Shown piece by piece: positions 12,221 to 24,162 of a DNA stretch of 64,000 nt (position 1 is its first letter; each line of letters begins with the position of its first letter). The stretch spans positions 20,996 through 84,995 of the forward strand of contig JACTVC010000015.1 of NCBI GenBank assembly GCA_018417955.1, in the 5' to 3' direction. A program made the position numbers and the translations under genes. Under the pieces are notes generated by a model that was given only the letters and a program-made list of their open reading frames with translations, made no database searches and was not told the DNA's origin. Source of the stretch: Laccaria trichodermophora. Its lineage: Eukaryota > Basidiomycota > Agaricomycetes > Agaricales > Hydnangiaceae.

Positions 12221-12563
12221 CCACAATTACGGAGGTACATTTGTGCTGATTATTTATTAGGCCCTGCCTCAAGTGACATTATCAGCGTCGAAGGTTTGAG
12301 GTTATCAGCAGCCAAAGTTCCCAGTAAGTATCATCAGGGAAGTTATTGGAGTTTTCTAATTTGGCATCACAACCAGTTCTAACTTGTTGTGGACATTCCT
12401 ATCAAAATTGCCGTTATAATTAGGAGCAACCAAAGAGTTTTTGGTTACAATTTTGGTCCCATCCAGGGTGGCAACCTGGTGGCAACTGGTGGCAACTAGA
12501 GTTCCAGCGTGATTGTAGCCAATTTTGGGCTAAAAAATGGATAAATAGAGAACTTTCAACAGT

Positions 12564-13358
12564 CACTGGACACATGTCAAGATAATCTGTGCTAATATAC
12601 TCTAAAAATATCTTTTGAAAGTTCCTTATTTTTTTTCTGTTTTCTGGTAAGAAACATGTAATACATCTACAAAGATTGTTTTCAATGAATGAAGACCAAA
12701 TACTTATGAAACATGTTAAAAACATATAGAAACTTACTTGAAAGATATAGAGTCAATTTGAATTGTCTAAATATCTATCTCAATGGATTCAACATGTTTT
12801 TAACATATCTTATCAATATTTGACCTTTGTTCATTAAAAAAAATCTTTGAAGATGTATTATAGTTATCCACTGGCCTGTGTTACACCACCACTGAATGTT
12901 ACACTTTTGCTCCTTGAATAACTCTTGCAATATTCAACATACTCCCTTGAAACAAATTTTATCTGGAGCTCCTATATATGGTCTCTCCTCACATCAAGTT
13001 TTGTGTGTGCAGGATGAGCATCAAATATGTAGTTATTTGTTCAAAATGGGGTACTTAGCAGAAAACCTTTCACCACTAAATGTTACACCGATATTTTCAG
13101 AATTACTCAACAGAAACAAATCTGAGAGCTCAGAAATTTGGAGGACACAAAGAATGTACATCACTAAGATTAAATGTACAATTTTTAAGTGAAAATATAT
13201 CCCCATCATGTTTTAAGTGAACTTTCAATTTTTGATGTAACACTAGCTGGTGGATGACTGTACATATTTCTTGCTAGAAAAGATGGAAAAAATAAGAAAC
13301 TTTCAAAAGATATTTATAGTGCATTCCAACACAAATTATCTTGTCATGTGTCCAGTGG
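12564..13358. repeat. Fold-back repeat in AT-rich spacer
   Basis: About 70 bp at 12564-12637 recurs inverted at 13289-13358. Shared blocks include CACTGGACACATG, CAAGATAAT and TATCTTTTGAAAGTT. The interior is AT-rich with no supported gene. This may be a decayed MITE. A short direct triplication of GGTGGCAACT lies just to the left, near 12470. Confidence 0.6.
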
Positions 13359-13983
13359 GTTAGCACTGGTTAGAATGCCGACTCAATGCTGTCCCAATTT
13401 CGGCTGGTTGTGACAAAAGAAATAAATCTCCGACACTGTCTTCAACAGAGTGGAGTGTGGATACCTCAGACCATTATGGGTTTCAAACAGGGATCAGGCA
13501 GGGACCACAAATCTTGCTGATTGTCTGATGCATGAAATGATGTCCTCTTATAATTGGCAGTGCGAGGTTCTGTTGAGAGAGCATTTGTGTAATGAGTCTG
13601 CGCCCATTTGCGATTGAATGATATCAATGGCCGTTCACCTCATACTTGCCAAAGTTATAGTGTTACAATTCTAATATAATCCGAACGGCTTCTGAAGATC
13701 GTCCTGGATCTTCCGAGTTATACAAGGGGTTGGCAGAACATCAAAAATTCATCTATTATAAGACAGTCAGAAAAAATAATTCGGCCCAGTTGAGTAATCT
13801 CATGGAGCACAATAGCCGCAAGTACTTAATCACTCTCTTGATTTTGAATTTTCCATCAAGAAAACATATGATCTAGGCTGCTTCTCGTGAAGAAATAATA
13901 TTGGTTTCGATACCAGCCACGTTCAGCATTACCATCAAAAACTGGTTTCGAATCTGAAAAAATATGAGACAAGAATCAGTCAA
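13359..13983. other. Spacer before the tRNA pair
   Basis: AT-rich sequence with no supported gene. Confidence 0.45.
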
Positions 13984-14056
13984 TAGCAGCAACTCGTTTC
14001 GATCGAGTGACCTCGGGGTTATGGGCCCCGCGCGCTTCCAACTGCGCCATGCTGCT
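13984..14056 (-). tRNA. Initiator tRNA-Met (CAU)
   Basis: The minus strand folds into a complete cloverleaf. Acceptor AGCAGCA pairs with TGCTGCT. The D-arm reads GGCGCAGTTGGAAGCGC. The anticodon stem GGGGC flanks CAT, and the T-loop is GATCGAAAC. Initiator hallmarks are the A1-T72 pair, three G-C pairs in the anticodon stem and GATCGAAA instead of TTCGA in the T-loop. Position 33 is C, as in animal initiators, rather than the usual U. It has no intron. It starts translation in the cytosol. Confidence 0.9.
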
Positions 14057-14168
14057 GGTGCAAGTCTTGACCTAACCGTACTACTCGCACAGATTTTATA
14101 ACGGTATAGTCTTTATGAATACTGATTTGTGTATTGTAGACTTGTGTTGTTTTAATGACCAAAAAGAA

Positions 14169-14258
14169 TGCCCATATCGAGGGTCGAACTCGAGACCCTT
14201 GCATGCAATAGGTGGATATCCTCATAAGTACAATGCTCTACCACTGAGCTATACGGGC
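14169..14258 (-). tRNA. tRNA-Ile (UAU) with intron
   Basis: On the minus strand acceptor GCCCGTA pairs with TATGGGC. The D-arm is GCTCAGTGGTAGAGC, the anticodon stem is TTGTA/TGCAA and the T-arm is TCGAG TTCGACC CTCGA. The anticodon read from the loop CTTATG is TAT (decodes AUA). About 18 nt extra between positions 37 and 38 is the typical nuclear tRNA intron site. The gene lies 112 bp from the initiator tRNA on the same strand. The isotype rests on my placement of the intron. Confidence 0.85.
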
Positions 14259-14608
14259 TTGATGAGTGCACTTCCATTGCTGGATAAGACGAGTACTGTG
14301 TTCGAAAAATTGAAGTGAGAACCACAATTTATAATGAGAGTTCTGGCCTCGTCAGGATTTTCCCCCACGCTGAGCGGTGAAGTTTTTATGAACCAATGGA
14401 AAGTCCGCTCGTGTATGGTGGGCCCATAATGACAAGAACTGCACCGTTCGCGGGGGTGGCCAGCGTCCAGTGTACAACAGTCACTCTCAGCGCGGCCCAA
14501 TTCAACGCCGATATGTAGCATCTTTAAGACTTCAAGTCAATAGAAGGAGTAAATTGACATTTATCCAAGCACATCCCATAACATCCCCGTGATCCCTCCT
14601 CACCACCA
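14259..14608. other. Spacer between tRNA-Ile and importin gene
   Basis: The 5' flank of the tRNA and the 3' flank of the importin gene. No gene seen. Confidence 0.5.
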
Positions 14609-17600
14609 TCACCCCTCCTCATCACCCTCTTCATCGCTATCCCACGTATTAAATCCTAAATCCCTAACCCCCGAAACGGCAACCAACAACGGATGATTAA
14701 CATCAAACGCAGCCAACATTTTCCCCATATCCTCCAACGCGAAATCCTCAATCTCCTCAAGCAGCGCCATATCCTCCTTCTCCTCCAAATCCGCTGCAGC
14801 CCTATTTGCCCTCGTCTTACGCCGCTCGGCAAACGTATGCAGCTGTCGCTTGGTAGCGTCCATAACGCCATTCGTATATTCGTGTGCGAGTGCCGAGGGC
14901 CCGCCGATGACCTGCATGGAGTCGGTGAAGCATTTGTAGAGCGAGGCGAGGAAGGAGGCATCGTGTTCGGTTGAGATGCAGGTTATTAGTTGGTGGAATG
15001 TCGCAGAGACCATTTGGTTAGTGAGCGTTCCGCTGTTTTTTCCACAGACCAGGAGCATTGGGATGACGCTTTATCCGATAAGTCAACCTCAGCACAAGGA
15101 GGAGGGGAAAAAAGAGAGAGAATGAGGGAACTCACAGCGCACACGCTTCCCTGACCCCATCATGGAAATAAAACCTCAACGAAGGCAACGTAACCTCAAA
15201 ACTCTGCGCCAAATACGGTGCAAACCTCGCCCCAAGCGTCGAGCAATAAATCACAAGCGTCTCAAACGCCTGACACTTTTCCTCAATCGCCGAAGTCCTA
15301 ATTCCTAGTGTCTGTCCATCCATCTCGATCGTTTCCCAACCTTCGCGCTCTTCTTGCTGTTTCTCCTTGTCTTCATCTCAATACGAAAGGTAATGTTAAC
15401 GCTGAACAGAGGGAGCAAGAAGAAAGGGGTGGGTTACCGTATACAGATATGTCGGCTTTGGCGCTCGCTGTTGTTAGGAGCGAGGGCATGACGACTGGGA
15501 GGTAGGGCTCGAATTCGGGACCCATGGCTTGGCATACTTTAGCCCATGTTGAGATGAGGTAGTGCGCTAGTTGAGTGTCGGCTGGGTCAATTGGACTCTC
15601 TGTAGGGAAAGAACTTATTTAAAAAACAGGAGAAGGAGGAGAGGGAATCATACTTTGTATCCTCATCAAAAGCTCAACAAGCGTATTCGAGTCAGGCCTG
15701 AACACGTCCTTCCCAACCGCGATGGCTATAACCCATCAGCATCCGCTCATTTTTTAATCAGCCAAAAACGCCATACCAATCAACCCAGCACACTCCATCG
15801 CCTTAACCCTCAACTTCCTATACTCAACCCCATCCGCATTCCGGAGGACATTCAACAGCAACGGCATGATATCCGGATAATGCTACACTACTCCATCAAC
15901 GCCGCCCACGATTCAGAAAATCAAACACGCACCTTTGCAAATGTAATCTCACTAGCATCAGCCACCATCGCCAACGTCGTGATCACCTGTTCCTGCACAT
16001 AAGTGCGTACGGTGTTTTCGGCGCCTTCTGGCCCTTTGAGAAGTTTTAAGAGCCGCTCGACGATGGGGTCGAGGTAGGGGAGGAGGGTGTCCCGTTCAAC
16101 GCCTTCGCAGAAGTTGATCAGGGCGGCGGAGGCGTGTGAGTGGATTCTGTTTTTTTTTTGTTTTGAGTTTTTAGCATTGGAATAAGGCCGGCGTAGGTGG
16201 GAAGAAAGAAGGAAGGGGGAGAAGGGAAAGAGAAAGACGAACCGAGGCTCTGGATCTTCGAGCGCAGGAATTAACACTGCGAATAATTGTTGGTGATATT
16301 TCTCTTGAATGACTTCCTGTGTTTTGAAGAAAAACGAGTCAGACAAGTTCACCGCTCTTCAGGGTTCCGAACATAACGGAATTCGTAAACAGAAACCACA
16401 TGGGTCGTTGTAACTCGTGGAGCCGAAGTGAGGTGTCTCCTCAGGAAGGAACGAACTGGTGCGAAAAGAAGGGCAAGTGGGCGCTGATAGAAGAAATAGG
16501 GTATTTACCTCTAGATCTGTGCAGAGTTGGCCGCTGATAACCAAACAAAGCGCGTTAGCTGAATCGCCCGTTTGTGGACACAAGAAAAGGAGGGGTAACT
16601 TACACACACTGGCATGCAGCGTATCGGACGCGCGGATGGGAGTCTGCGAACATGGGGGTGACGAGGCTGCAGGGGAGGACTGGATAGTTAGACTGATAAT
16701 TGGCGATGAGGGATGCAAAACGCACTCGACGATTTTTCCAAGTTCGTTTTGCATGACCTACATGGGGCATCTCAGTGTGAAAGTATATGGAAATGAAAAG
16801 GTATATGAGACCTTTCCGGTTCCTTCTCCGATGGCTGCGATAGCCATCAGCCCTGCGTGGCGTACCCGCCAGTCGAAGCTCGCCAGCATGGATGGGATGT
16901 ACTATACTCAAAGTCAACAATGTTGAAATGGAGAAGCCTTGAGGTATTTACCTGGAAGGCAGGTGGCAGAACCGCCTTACCACCAGCAGCGCACGCAAGT
17001 CGATCAAGAGATTGTTCGTACAGCGCCGGGGGAGCTTCGGTTTCCGAGGAGCTTGACGAATTAGAGGGCTACGAACCAGTAAGCAGGTGAAGCGACACAA
17101 CGGGAGGAGAGAGAGGGCGACGTACATCCTCGGCTAACCATCCCTCCAAACCCCCCGCATCTTCTTCATCAAGCTCACCCATACCTTCAAGACACGCGCG
17201 CACGATAATATCGACCCACCCTGCAACTTTCTTCACCATCGTCGGTTTAGCTTCTGACAAGCTGATCATAAATTCCAAAGCAGATAGACGGAGGGTAGTC
17301 CGCTCGTCGTCCTCTTGTTGATCCTCCGATGGTGGAGGAGGACTTTCACCGGGGGGAGGGAACACGAAAGCCCCTTGACGTGCTCCGTTCCCGTTGGGGA
17401 ACGGTCGCCCGACGGTGGGCGTAGGTCCACAATCGACGGCAGGAAGTATTAGTGCGGGTAGGAAGGTTAGTAGTGCGGGTAAGTGGGGCGCGAAGAGCTG
17501 TGGGTGGGTTGAGCAGAGGGGTGTTAGTGTTGAGAGGAAGGTGGATAGGTGGTGGTAGTTTGCGGAGGAGGATGAAAGGTTTTGGGCTAGTGATGGGAGG

Positions 17601-18459
17601 GTGTCGAGCATTGGATACATTAATGAGAGGGAGAGGGAGAGCTGGCCTGGGTCCGTTGAGGAGAGGTAGGATACGGAAGCGAGGAGGGCTGCATGTCGTA
17701 CCTATACAATGTCGACGATGACGAGATGTAGAAGAGGGGAGGAGGGCACTCACCTCGATGCTATACCCATCTTGGAGTCCTCTCTGGAAAACACCAAGTA
17801 CCGCATCGGTCTGTAGGTCCATGACCAGATTGGGACACCCTGCAAAGACCCGATAGGCACTCTCCCTCAGCCCAGCTGCCTCTGTTGCCTGTGTCATGCT
17901 AAACGTCTGTGCTTGAAGTGCATGCCAAGGGCGTCCGCGGGCCATGCCTTGGTTAGCAAGGTCGCAGATAGTGTCGACGCTCTTTTTCCTGACGAGGGTC
18001 GACGGTTCATGGGAGAGGGAGTGCAGTAGGAGTCGTTCCAGTGTGGTTAGGGTTTGCGAGGACAGGTGGTCGTATAGCGTCAGTCTTGTGGCTGGGGAAT
18101 GCGGGGAGGACGGGGATGGAGGGGCCGTACGGAAGAGTAAACGTCGGAGGAGGACGAGTGAAAAGGAACGCATCTGCGGTAGAGGGTTTAGCATCGCTTA
18201 GGGGAGGAATACGATCGACTGACGACTTCCTGGTCTGCAGCTATAGCAAACTGAGCCAGAGCAAGCAGATAAAGCTCTGGAGAATGTGCAAGACGATCGT
18301 TGACAGCCTTCTCGGCGCTGTATAAGACGTTTTGAGTGACCTAGGGCAGGGATATAGTGTTATTGTATACCTAGATCGTATGTCATTGTCACCCAGCACG
18401 AGATTGGATAGAATCTGAGTGAGTTCAGAAGTTATCTCGGCTGGAACGACGGCTTCCAT
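14609..18459 (-). CDS. Karyopherin/importin beta, Kap121 (PSE1/IPO5) type
   Basis: A multi-exon minus-strand gene. The start codon is at 18457-18459 ([17 protein letters not shown]) and the stop at 14609-14611. Readable exons include the N-terminal HEAT repeats ([27 protein letters not shown] near 18100-17950). Near 17800-17100 are [17 protein letters not shown] and the [20 protein letters not shown] region. The C-terminus near 14600-15050 includes [14 protein letters not shown] and ends in the acidic [11 protein letters not shown]. The LEFxxSLxEAKP and EEKED segments are characteristic of importin-5/Kap121, which carries ribosomal proteins, histones and other cargo into the nucleus with Ran-GTP. 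About ten short introns separate the exons; I did not fix every border. The span suits a protein of roughly 1050-1100 residues, the family's usual size. No disruption is seen. Confidence 0.85.
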
Positions 18460-19681
18460 CGCGAAACAGCTCTAAGAAATGAGAAAGATCAATATGTACA
18501 AGTGGATTGAAGAAAAGAGTCGGCCGTCATTTACCCACGTGGCCTTATCACCCTCCATCATCAATTCGGGCGTTCCCGCTCACCCGACGGCACCCTACCA
18601 TGGTAGGAAGTGTACCATTGCTATTGACAGAACGCGATTTGGATGACATGGGAAGAATATTCGGTAGGATGGCGTTTGTTTGACGAGATGCAAGGGGTAA
18701 TGAGCGCGAAAGGTCGGGTGCATTCACTATTCAGGACAATGATCTGCTCAGGAGAATTTCACTACTAAACTGCCAGCTACTTAGTAGCCCTGCCTCGCGT
18801 AGAATCAGCAAGGTCAATCATCGTTAATCATTCCTCAATTTACTAACCAACTCCTTTCATCCGACACGTATTCATACAAGTTTCGACCCTCCAAAATTTC
18901 CTGCGGCGGACAACGATCCGAGGCTCAATTTGAGTTCATTCGGGAAAAAAGCGAGAGCTCCTCATGATGGTTTCTGGGTACGTTTACCGTATGTGGTGCA
19001 CTCGTCCAAGTCTTAGCCTCAGCTTTCGTTATCATAAAGTTGTAAATAGGTTCTCATGGACTCTTGGCCAAAGACGAGCAAAGGTGCTGCAGCCTGCAGC
19101 TGAATCGACGTCCGCAGAGCTCGAAGTTGAAGTGGGGATTATAAAAGTAGAGAAACCGCTTTCTTGACTTCACTCAACTTCCTGTGTTACATCGTGGCAA
19201 CTTCGGACAAGGCCCGCCGCCTGAAGACGAAACCGAAGATCTTCTTAAATTATTTCCTGGAAACATAGTACTCGAGAGTGTACGTCCGATTAACATCCCG
19301 CAGCGCACAGCAGACGATTTTACATTGTCCATCCTTCAACGTACTTAGAAAGATCAAACGTTCATGCTAATTTATCACAGGTACGTGGAGGCAGGGCAGA
19401 GGCAGGGCGAGAGAATTTCGGCCACTATTGCGGCATCATCCGACAGGAGATCAGGGATGCATAGTCCATAACACCTTCACGAACCACCGTCTTGCCACCC
19501 TCCACGTCTCTGCCTTCCGCTCATTCTCCACCCCCGAGCGATGATGGACCATGGTAACTTTGTTGTTTCACCCCAAACAAGAACTTCTTACCAGGGTTAT
19601 CAAAAGTGACATCTCTACATATTCCATGACCTCCATCATCATGCCACTCTCAGTGCCGCACTCACTCCAGCCACTTAAAAC
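18460..19681. other. Divergent intergenic region
   Basis: This 1.2 kb separates the minus-strand importin gene from the plus-strand membrane protein gene. It should hold both promoters. A palindromic-looking TACCATGGTA occurs near 18596. No supported coding region. Confidence 0.5.
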
Positions 19682-20931
19682 ATGGGTCTCCCCGCCCAAT
19701 CCGTTCTAGCTTGGAAAAGTAAGCTCATACCCCAACTTCACCTGTTCGCCTGATCTCAAAGATAAGGCAGTCACCCTCACCATCTTTCAGGCAATCGCCA
19801 TTTCATCGACGCTCTACCGCCTTTGGAGAAGGTATCGGATTCAGAAGCTGTGGTGGGATGATTATGTCGTCGTTCTTCCGCTGGTTATGGATATTGTGTA
19901 TACTGTGACGTTTTGTTTGCAGTTTCGGGATTCTGGTGAGTCGTTGTCTGTCATGGTGGGTCTTATGAATTATGAATGATGATTCGATTCCCCGATGGTG
20001 CGCAGATTCATCGCTGGAAAGAGTTCTGGAATTATATTGGTTGCAGATATTTTTCTTCTTGACGATAGTATGGTACGCATCAAATTACTTCTAGGCAGCT
20101 GTTCATTAACTCGTATCCTCAGGTCAACCCGGATAGTACTAGCCCTATCCCTCGCAAGAATATTCCCTCCCACCCATCGCGCCCGGAAATATTCCATCGT
20201 TTTGGCGGGAATATTCCTACTCGTTTACATTCTCTCCGTCGTCAGTCCGCTCTTTACTTGTGGCGGGGGGGCGAAGAGTTGGAATAATCAATGCACGACG
20301 TCGAATGGGATTGTTCTCAGAGGAGCTGTCATGTCCGGAGGTGCGCTTAGGCCCTCCTAATGGCTTGAGAATTTCATTGATCCCTATTTTCTTGTTAGCT
20401 GATTTAATGGGCGATACCGTTCTCGTTCTCTTCCCGCTCGCTTATTTGTGGAAGATCAGGTTGCCAAAGAGGGAGAGAGTCTTAGTACTCGCAGTGTTCT
20501 CATCTAGTATCTTGACTCTGCTCTCAGCCCTCATTTTCACCATCATGGCGTTCGGCGGGATTGACCTCGGGCCACAACCGAACGTCGTCATGACAGGTAT
20601 AGGACACGTTGAGGTGCGATACATCTCAATTCGGACTCGCCTTCTATTTTCTGAGTCAATTGTGTATTACTAGGCATTGACGTCTTTGCTTGTATGCAAC
20701 GTTGCGGTGGTGTTCACCAGCTTGTACCGGCATGCTCGGAATAGGGACAATGAGGTTGAATCGACGGAGAAGACTCGTCCGACGGGCAATGGGGAGGAGT
20801 TTGATCAAGTAACTCCGATATCGTTCACGGTGGTGTTGGAGGGGACTTTTGAGAATCGGTCGTCGAGGTTACGAATTGATGATCGGTCTGAGGATAGAAG
20901 CCGGAATTTTGAAGGGGTGAGGAGTTTGTGA
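19682..20931 (+). CDS. Multi-span integral membrane protein, unknown function
   Basis: Six exons (19682-19718, 19771-19935, 20006-20072, 20123-20340, 20399-20613, 20674-20931) join in phase to 319 residues. All introns are 50-70 nt GT-AG. About six or seven hydrophobic segments are visible: TLTIFQAIAISS, the stretch after WWDDYVVVLPL, FFFLTI, IVLAGIFLLVYILSVV, DTVLVLFPLAYLW, VFSSSILTLLSALIF and LLVCNVAVVFTSLY. A charged tail follows. The WWDDY motif after the first helix resembles the fungal rhodopsin-like/PTH11-like membrane protein families. I cannot name the family with confidence and assign no function. The start is set by the only frame that joins into the first helix. Confidence 0.65.
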
Positions 20932-21353
20932 ATCATGTAAGATTAGCAGAGAGTGATGATACACCGATTGTCAAAAAGAAGAGGCAAGGGCGCGGGTGTT
21001 GGGTGCACGACTTATGTCAGAGTATACGGGTAATGGCGCTGGGACAGACGACGTCGGTGCAAAAAACCTGAAATTTTATTGAAACGAACAAGCGACTGCC
21101 AGATAAAACTGAAGTAACGGGGACTCCCTAGCTCCAACTAAGAATGAGGGAATAAGGCGGACGGTGGACCCCCTAAATCTGACCAAAATTGAAGCGAAAA
21201 TGACCAATAAACAAGGGTTGTGAAAAATAAGCCAACGAGATTTTGATCCCACTCGCAACGCCAATATAGAGGCGAAAACGCTCTTGGTTCATCTGCCTTT
21301 GCGAACTGACAAATTAAAAACACCGTCTACGCGCACACAAAAAACTCACCCCA
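20932..21353. other. Spacer, no gene seen
   Basis: The 3' flanks of two convergent genes. No coding region supported. Confidence 0.5.
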
Positions 21354-21506
21354 TTAGGCTGAAGGGGGCTGGCAGACGTAGCATCCGTTTTTCAGTACCA
21401 AGTGCTTCGGCGATTTGCATATAAGGATGAAGGGGGTGCATGCCGGGGCAGCGTGAACGGTAAGGAATGTGGCGAGCAACAACGCGGCGGAGAATGCAAA
21501 CTTCAT
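21354..21506 (-). CDS. Small secreted cysteine-containing protein
   Basis: A single open frame of 50 residues. A typical signal peptide (MKFAFSAALLLATFLTVHAA) is followed by a mature peptide of about 30 residues containing four Cys (PAC, LIC, GCYVC) and a basic patch (KSPKH). The start is taken at the ATG that begins the signal peptide, ignoring two upstream in-frame codons. A good TATA box lies about 125 bp upstream on the same strand. Four Cys in so short a chain suggest a disulfide-stabilised extracellular peptide. No family is recognised. An unseen second exon is possible. Confidence 0.5.
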   Translation of the reverse strand: MKFAFSAALLLATFLTVHAAPACTPFILICKSPKHLVLKNGCYVCQPPSA

Positions 21507-21628
21507 TATGCTAGCTGTCAGAGTGATGAGAAAAGTATAACAGGGAGTAGAAATACCTACCAAATGAGAGTGCTGTGGAAGGTTGAGAGGTTGGGTGGGT
21601 TGAGGACTGAGTGAAATGCGTTGGCTAA

Positions 21629-21640
21629 CTTTTATACCTT
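21629..21640 (-). promoter_or_regulatory. TATA box of the small secreted protein gene
   Basis: The minus strand reads AAGGTATAAAAG, a near-consensus TATA element, at a suitable distance upstream of the 21506 start codon. Confidence 0.5.
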
Positions 21641-21644
21641 GAAC

Positions 21645-22630
21645 ACGGGCTGAAAACCTGAAACCTGCGTTACCTCCTATGGGGCGCCGAGAGGGTCAGC
21701 TTTTGCCGTGGTGGCATCGTCGTGTAGTCCCAATGTTACAAGAACCAGAAAATTGCTTCATGGACGTAGGAGAGAAGCTAGATGTCGATGAGTTCTGGCC
21801 CCGCGATCCGACTAATTATGCTTCTGTAAGACTGTATCCTCCGAAAAAAATTTCAATTCGAAAGTGCGGCTCGAGGCCATATGCCTCTAGTAGATAGGAT
21901 TCGGGCTATCGCTTTAGTCACCACCGGATCTGTCGGGCTACTTATGCAAAAACATAGTGTTTGAGGCTCTTAACTTTTAAATTTACAGACCCGGGCCAAT
22001 GATTCCATTTGATCTTCGTGCATGAATATTTCCAATTTCATACATCTGCTTTGATAATTATTATAGTGCGTCGCTTGATCTGATTTCCTTGCACACTTGT
22101 ATATTTTTCACAGTCAACCACTTGGCGTATTGTGAGTTGGCGGCTCTGTCGTCACCAAACCGCTTGCGTGGTGCGCTCCTCGCAGCTGACAAAACCGTAA
22201 AAGAGAAATTTTGGTCTGGACATGTGTACGTTGTTACTAGTAAATCACATTGCAGTTGACTCCTTCTACCTGACAACTAATATTTCGAGTACCTAGTCGA
22301 TGGTAGAGAAATTCACCTGGTAATATGTATGTATCTCACTAGTATTGCACTAGTAATTTCTCTGCACACAATTGAAGTTTATACAAAGTTTATATATAAT
22401 GATAAATGCATGTCTTATGCAATGCTGAGAAAGAAATTTGTTGATGGGTCGCATTTATATTTTAACCAGAGTAGAAGCTGTTCTGAGCTACAGCGCTTCT
22501 GAGTAACAAGGGTCAAAGGAATGATGTCGGTATGTAATCGCATCAAGATTGAGAACTGCATCTTTTGTGGTGATTATTTGGCAACACCCGCAGAACCAAA
22601 CGAACCTTTCTTTTCTCATCATCGCCTCTC
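21645..22630. other. AT-rich spacer
   Basis: No coding region I can support. A palindromic TCACTAGTATTGCACTAGTAA element lies near 22336. The right end should hold the promoter of the methyltransferase gene. Confidence 0.45.
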
Positions 22631-23740
22631 ATGATGGCGGCCGACGATGACAGCGACCTCTCTCTAGACACTGTGTTCACAGTCAGTTACTCTCAAAATT
22701 CACTATCTCCTACTCTGATCTGAGAAGGAACCGCTCAGGCGCCCCACGCCAGAGCCGACAATCTCAACTTATACACGACCCGAAGAGAACGTCAGTGTTG
22801 GAGACGATGGTTGGCGGGAGATCAACGTCAGGCTTGTTGGCGCGCATCCGCTGTGGGGACATTATCTGTACGCTGCTTCTCTTGTTTCCCTCTTATCGAT
22901 CATGGGAAAATACTTCATTAGGTGGAACGCTGCCCGGGCGTTTGCGACGTATCTCGACACGCATAAGCACCTCTGTCGAGGACGATTCGTACTTGAACTT
23001 GGTGCTGGGGGAGCGTTACCGAGCATTGTGACGGCCAGGAATGGTGCTGGGAAGGTCTGTACACTCCGGATTGTTTCACACCGAGTGCTGACCATAATCT
23101 ACACAGGTAGTCGTGACCGATTACCCTGATCGGGAACTTGTGGAAAACATGGAATATAACGTGAAAACGAACGTACCGGAGCATCAGCGGGATCGGTTGA
23201 ACGTGCAGGTGCCCACATTCATGATGGCGGCCCTCCTTGGTTTTGACCTCGATGGATAGGGATACATATGGGGCCACCCCGTCAAACCACTTCTGGACGC
23301 CCTCCCAACGCCATCGAGCAAGTTTGACCTTATCATACTGTCAGATCTCATTTTCAACCATTCTCAGGTACGTATGACTCCATCCCCAATGTCAGTGCCT
23401 GCGCTTACGACTCACACAGCACGAAGCCTTGCTAAAAACGTGCGAAGAGGCATTGTCGTCCGACTCGACCAGCTCACACCCGTCGGTGCTGGTATTTTAT
23501 ACGCACCACCGGCCGCATTTAGCTCATCGCGACATGAATTTCTTCACCAAGGCCAGGGAGCGGGGATGGCGGTCTGAAGAGATATTGAGCGAGACGTTTC
23601 CGGTGTGCAGTTCTTCCACCGCTTGTGCGCATGTCCTAATAGACTGTTAGCCAATGTTCCCAGAAGACTCGGGCGAGGAAGCTGTCAGGTCCACTGTACA
23701 TGGGTGGAGACTAACCCGGAGGGAAAGTGTCGGCACTTGA
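22631..23740 (+). CDS. EFM7/Nnt1-type protein N-terminal and lysine methyltransferase
   Basis: Seven exons (22631-22681, 22728-22867, 22922-23054, 23107-23208, 23260-23367, 23420-23602, 23651-23740) join in phase to 268 residues. The SAM-binding motif I is FVLELGAGGALPS (about residues 86-98), followed by VVVTDYPD (motif II acidic region). WGHPV follows, then DLIILSDLIFNHSQHEALL, the typical post-motif of seven-beta-strand protein methyltransferases. FYTHHRPHLAHRDMNFF is characteristic of the Nnt1/EFM7 group, which modifies the N-terminus and adjacent Lys of translation elongation factor 1-alpha in yeast. Length fits the family. Assignment to EFM7 rests on recalled family motifs. The protein should be cytosolic. 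Confidence 0.8.
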
Positions 23741-24162
23741 GGTGTACACATTCGAGTTTATTACCCAGTCAGCGTGAGCATATCTGATGCAATGTGTGGC
23801 TATAAGTTTGTCGAACTTGGACTCGGAAATATTTTGGTCATTTTGAACCGTTCGAAGTTGCTCTGTTGCGACTTCTGTTCTATTGGATGACTCGCCTGAA
23901 AAGCGTGTAATAGATAATGGAGAGCCTTATGCAGCGTTAACTGGGTTGACGTTGAGCTGCCTGTGCTCTTCACGCCAAAGGGCGGGTGTAAGAATGGATC
24001 TGATTCGCCACGCAACACCAAAACCCCCGAAAAAAGAATTATAAGACAAGCTGGATGCCTGAAAGATATATATATACGAAAGATGCGAAAGTATCAGCAA
24101 AGGTTTAAATAACGATGGGGACCGATGAAATGTAGAACAAGATAACTAGAAATCCATTCAAC
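23741..24162. other. Convergent intergenic spacer
   Basis: The 3' flanks of the methyltransferase and the MFS transporter. No gene seen. Confidence 0.5.
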
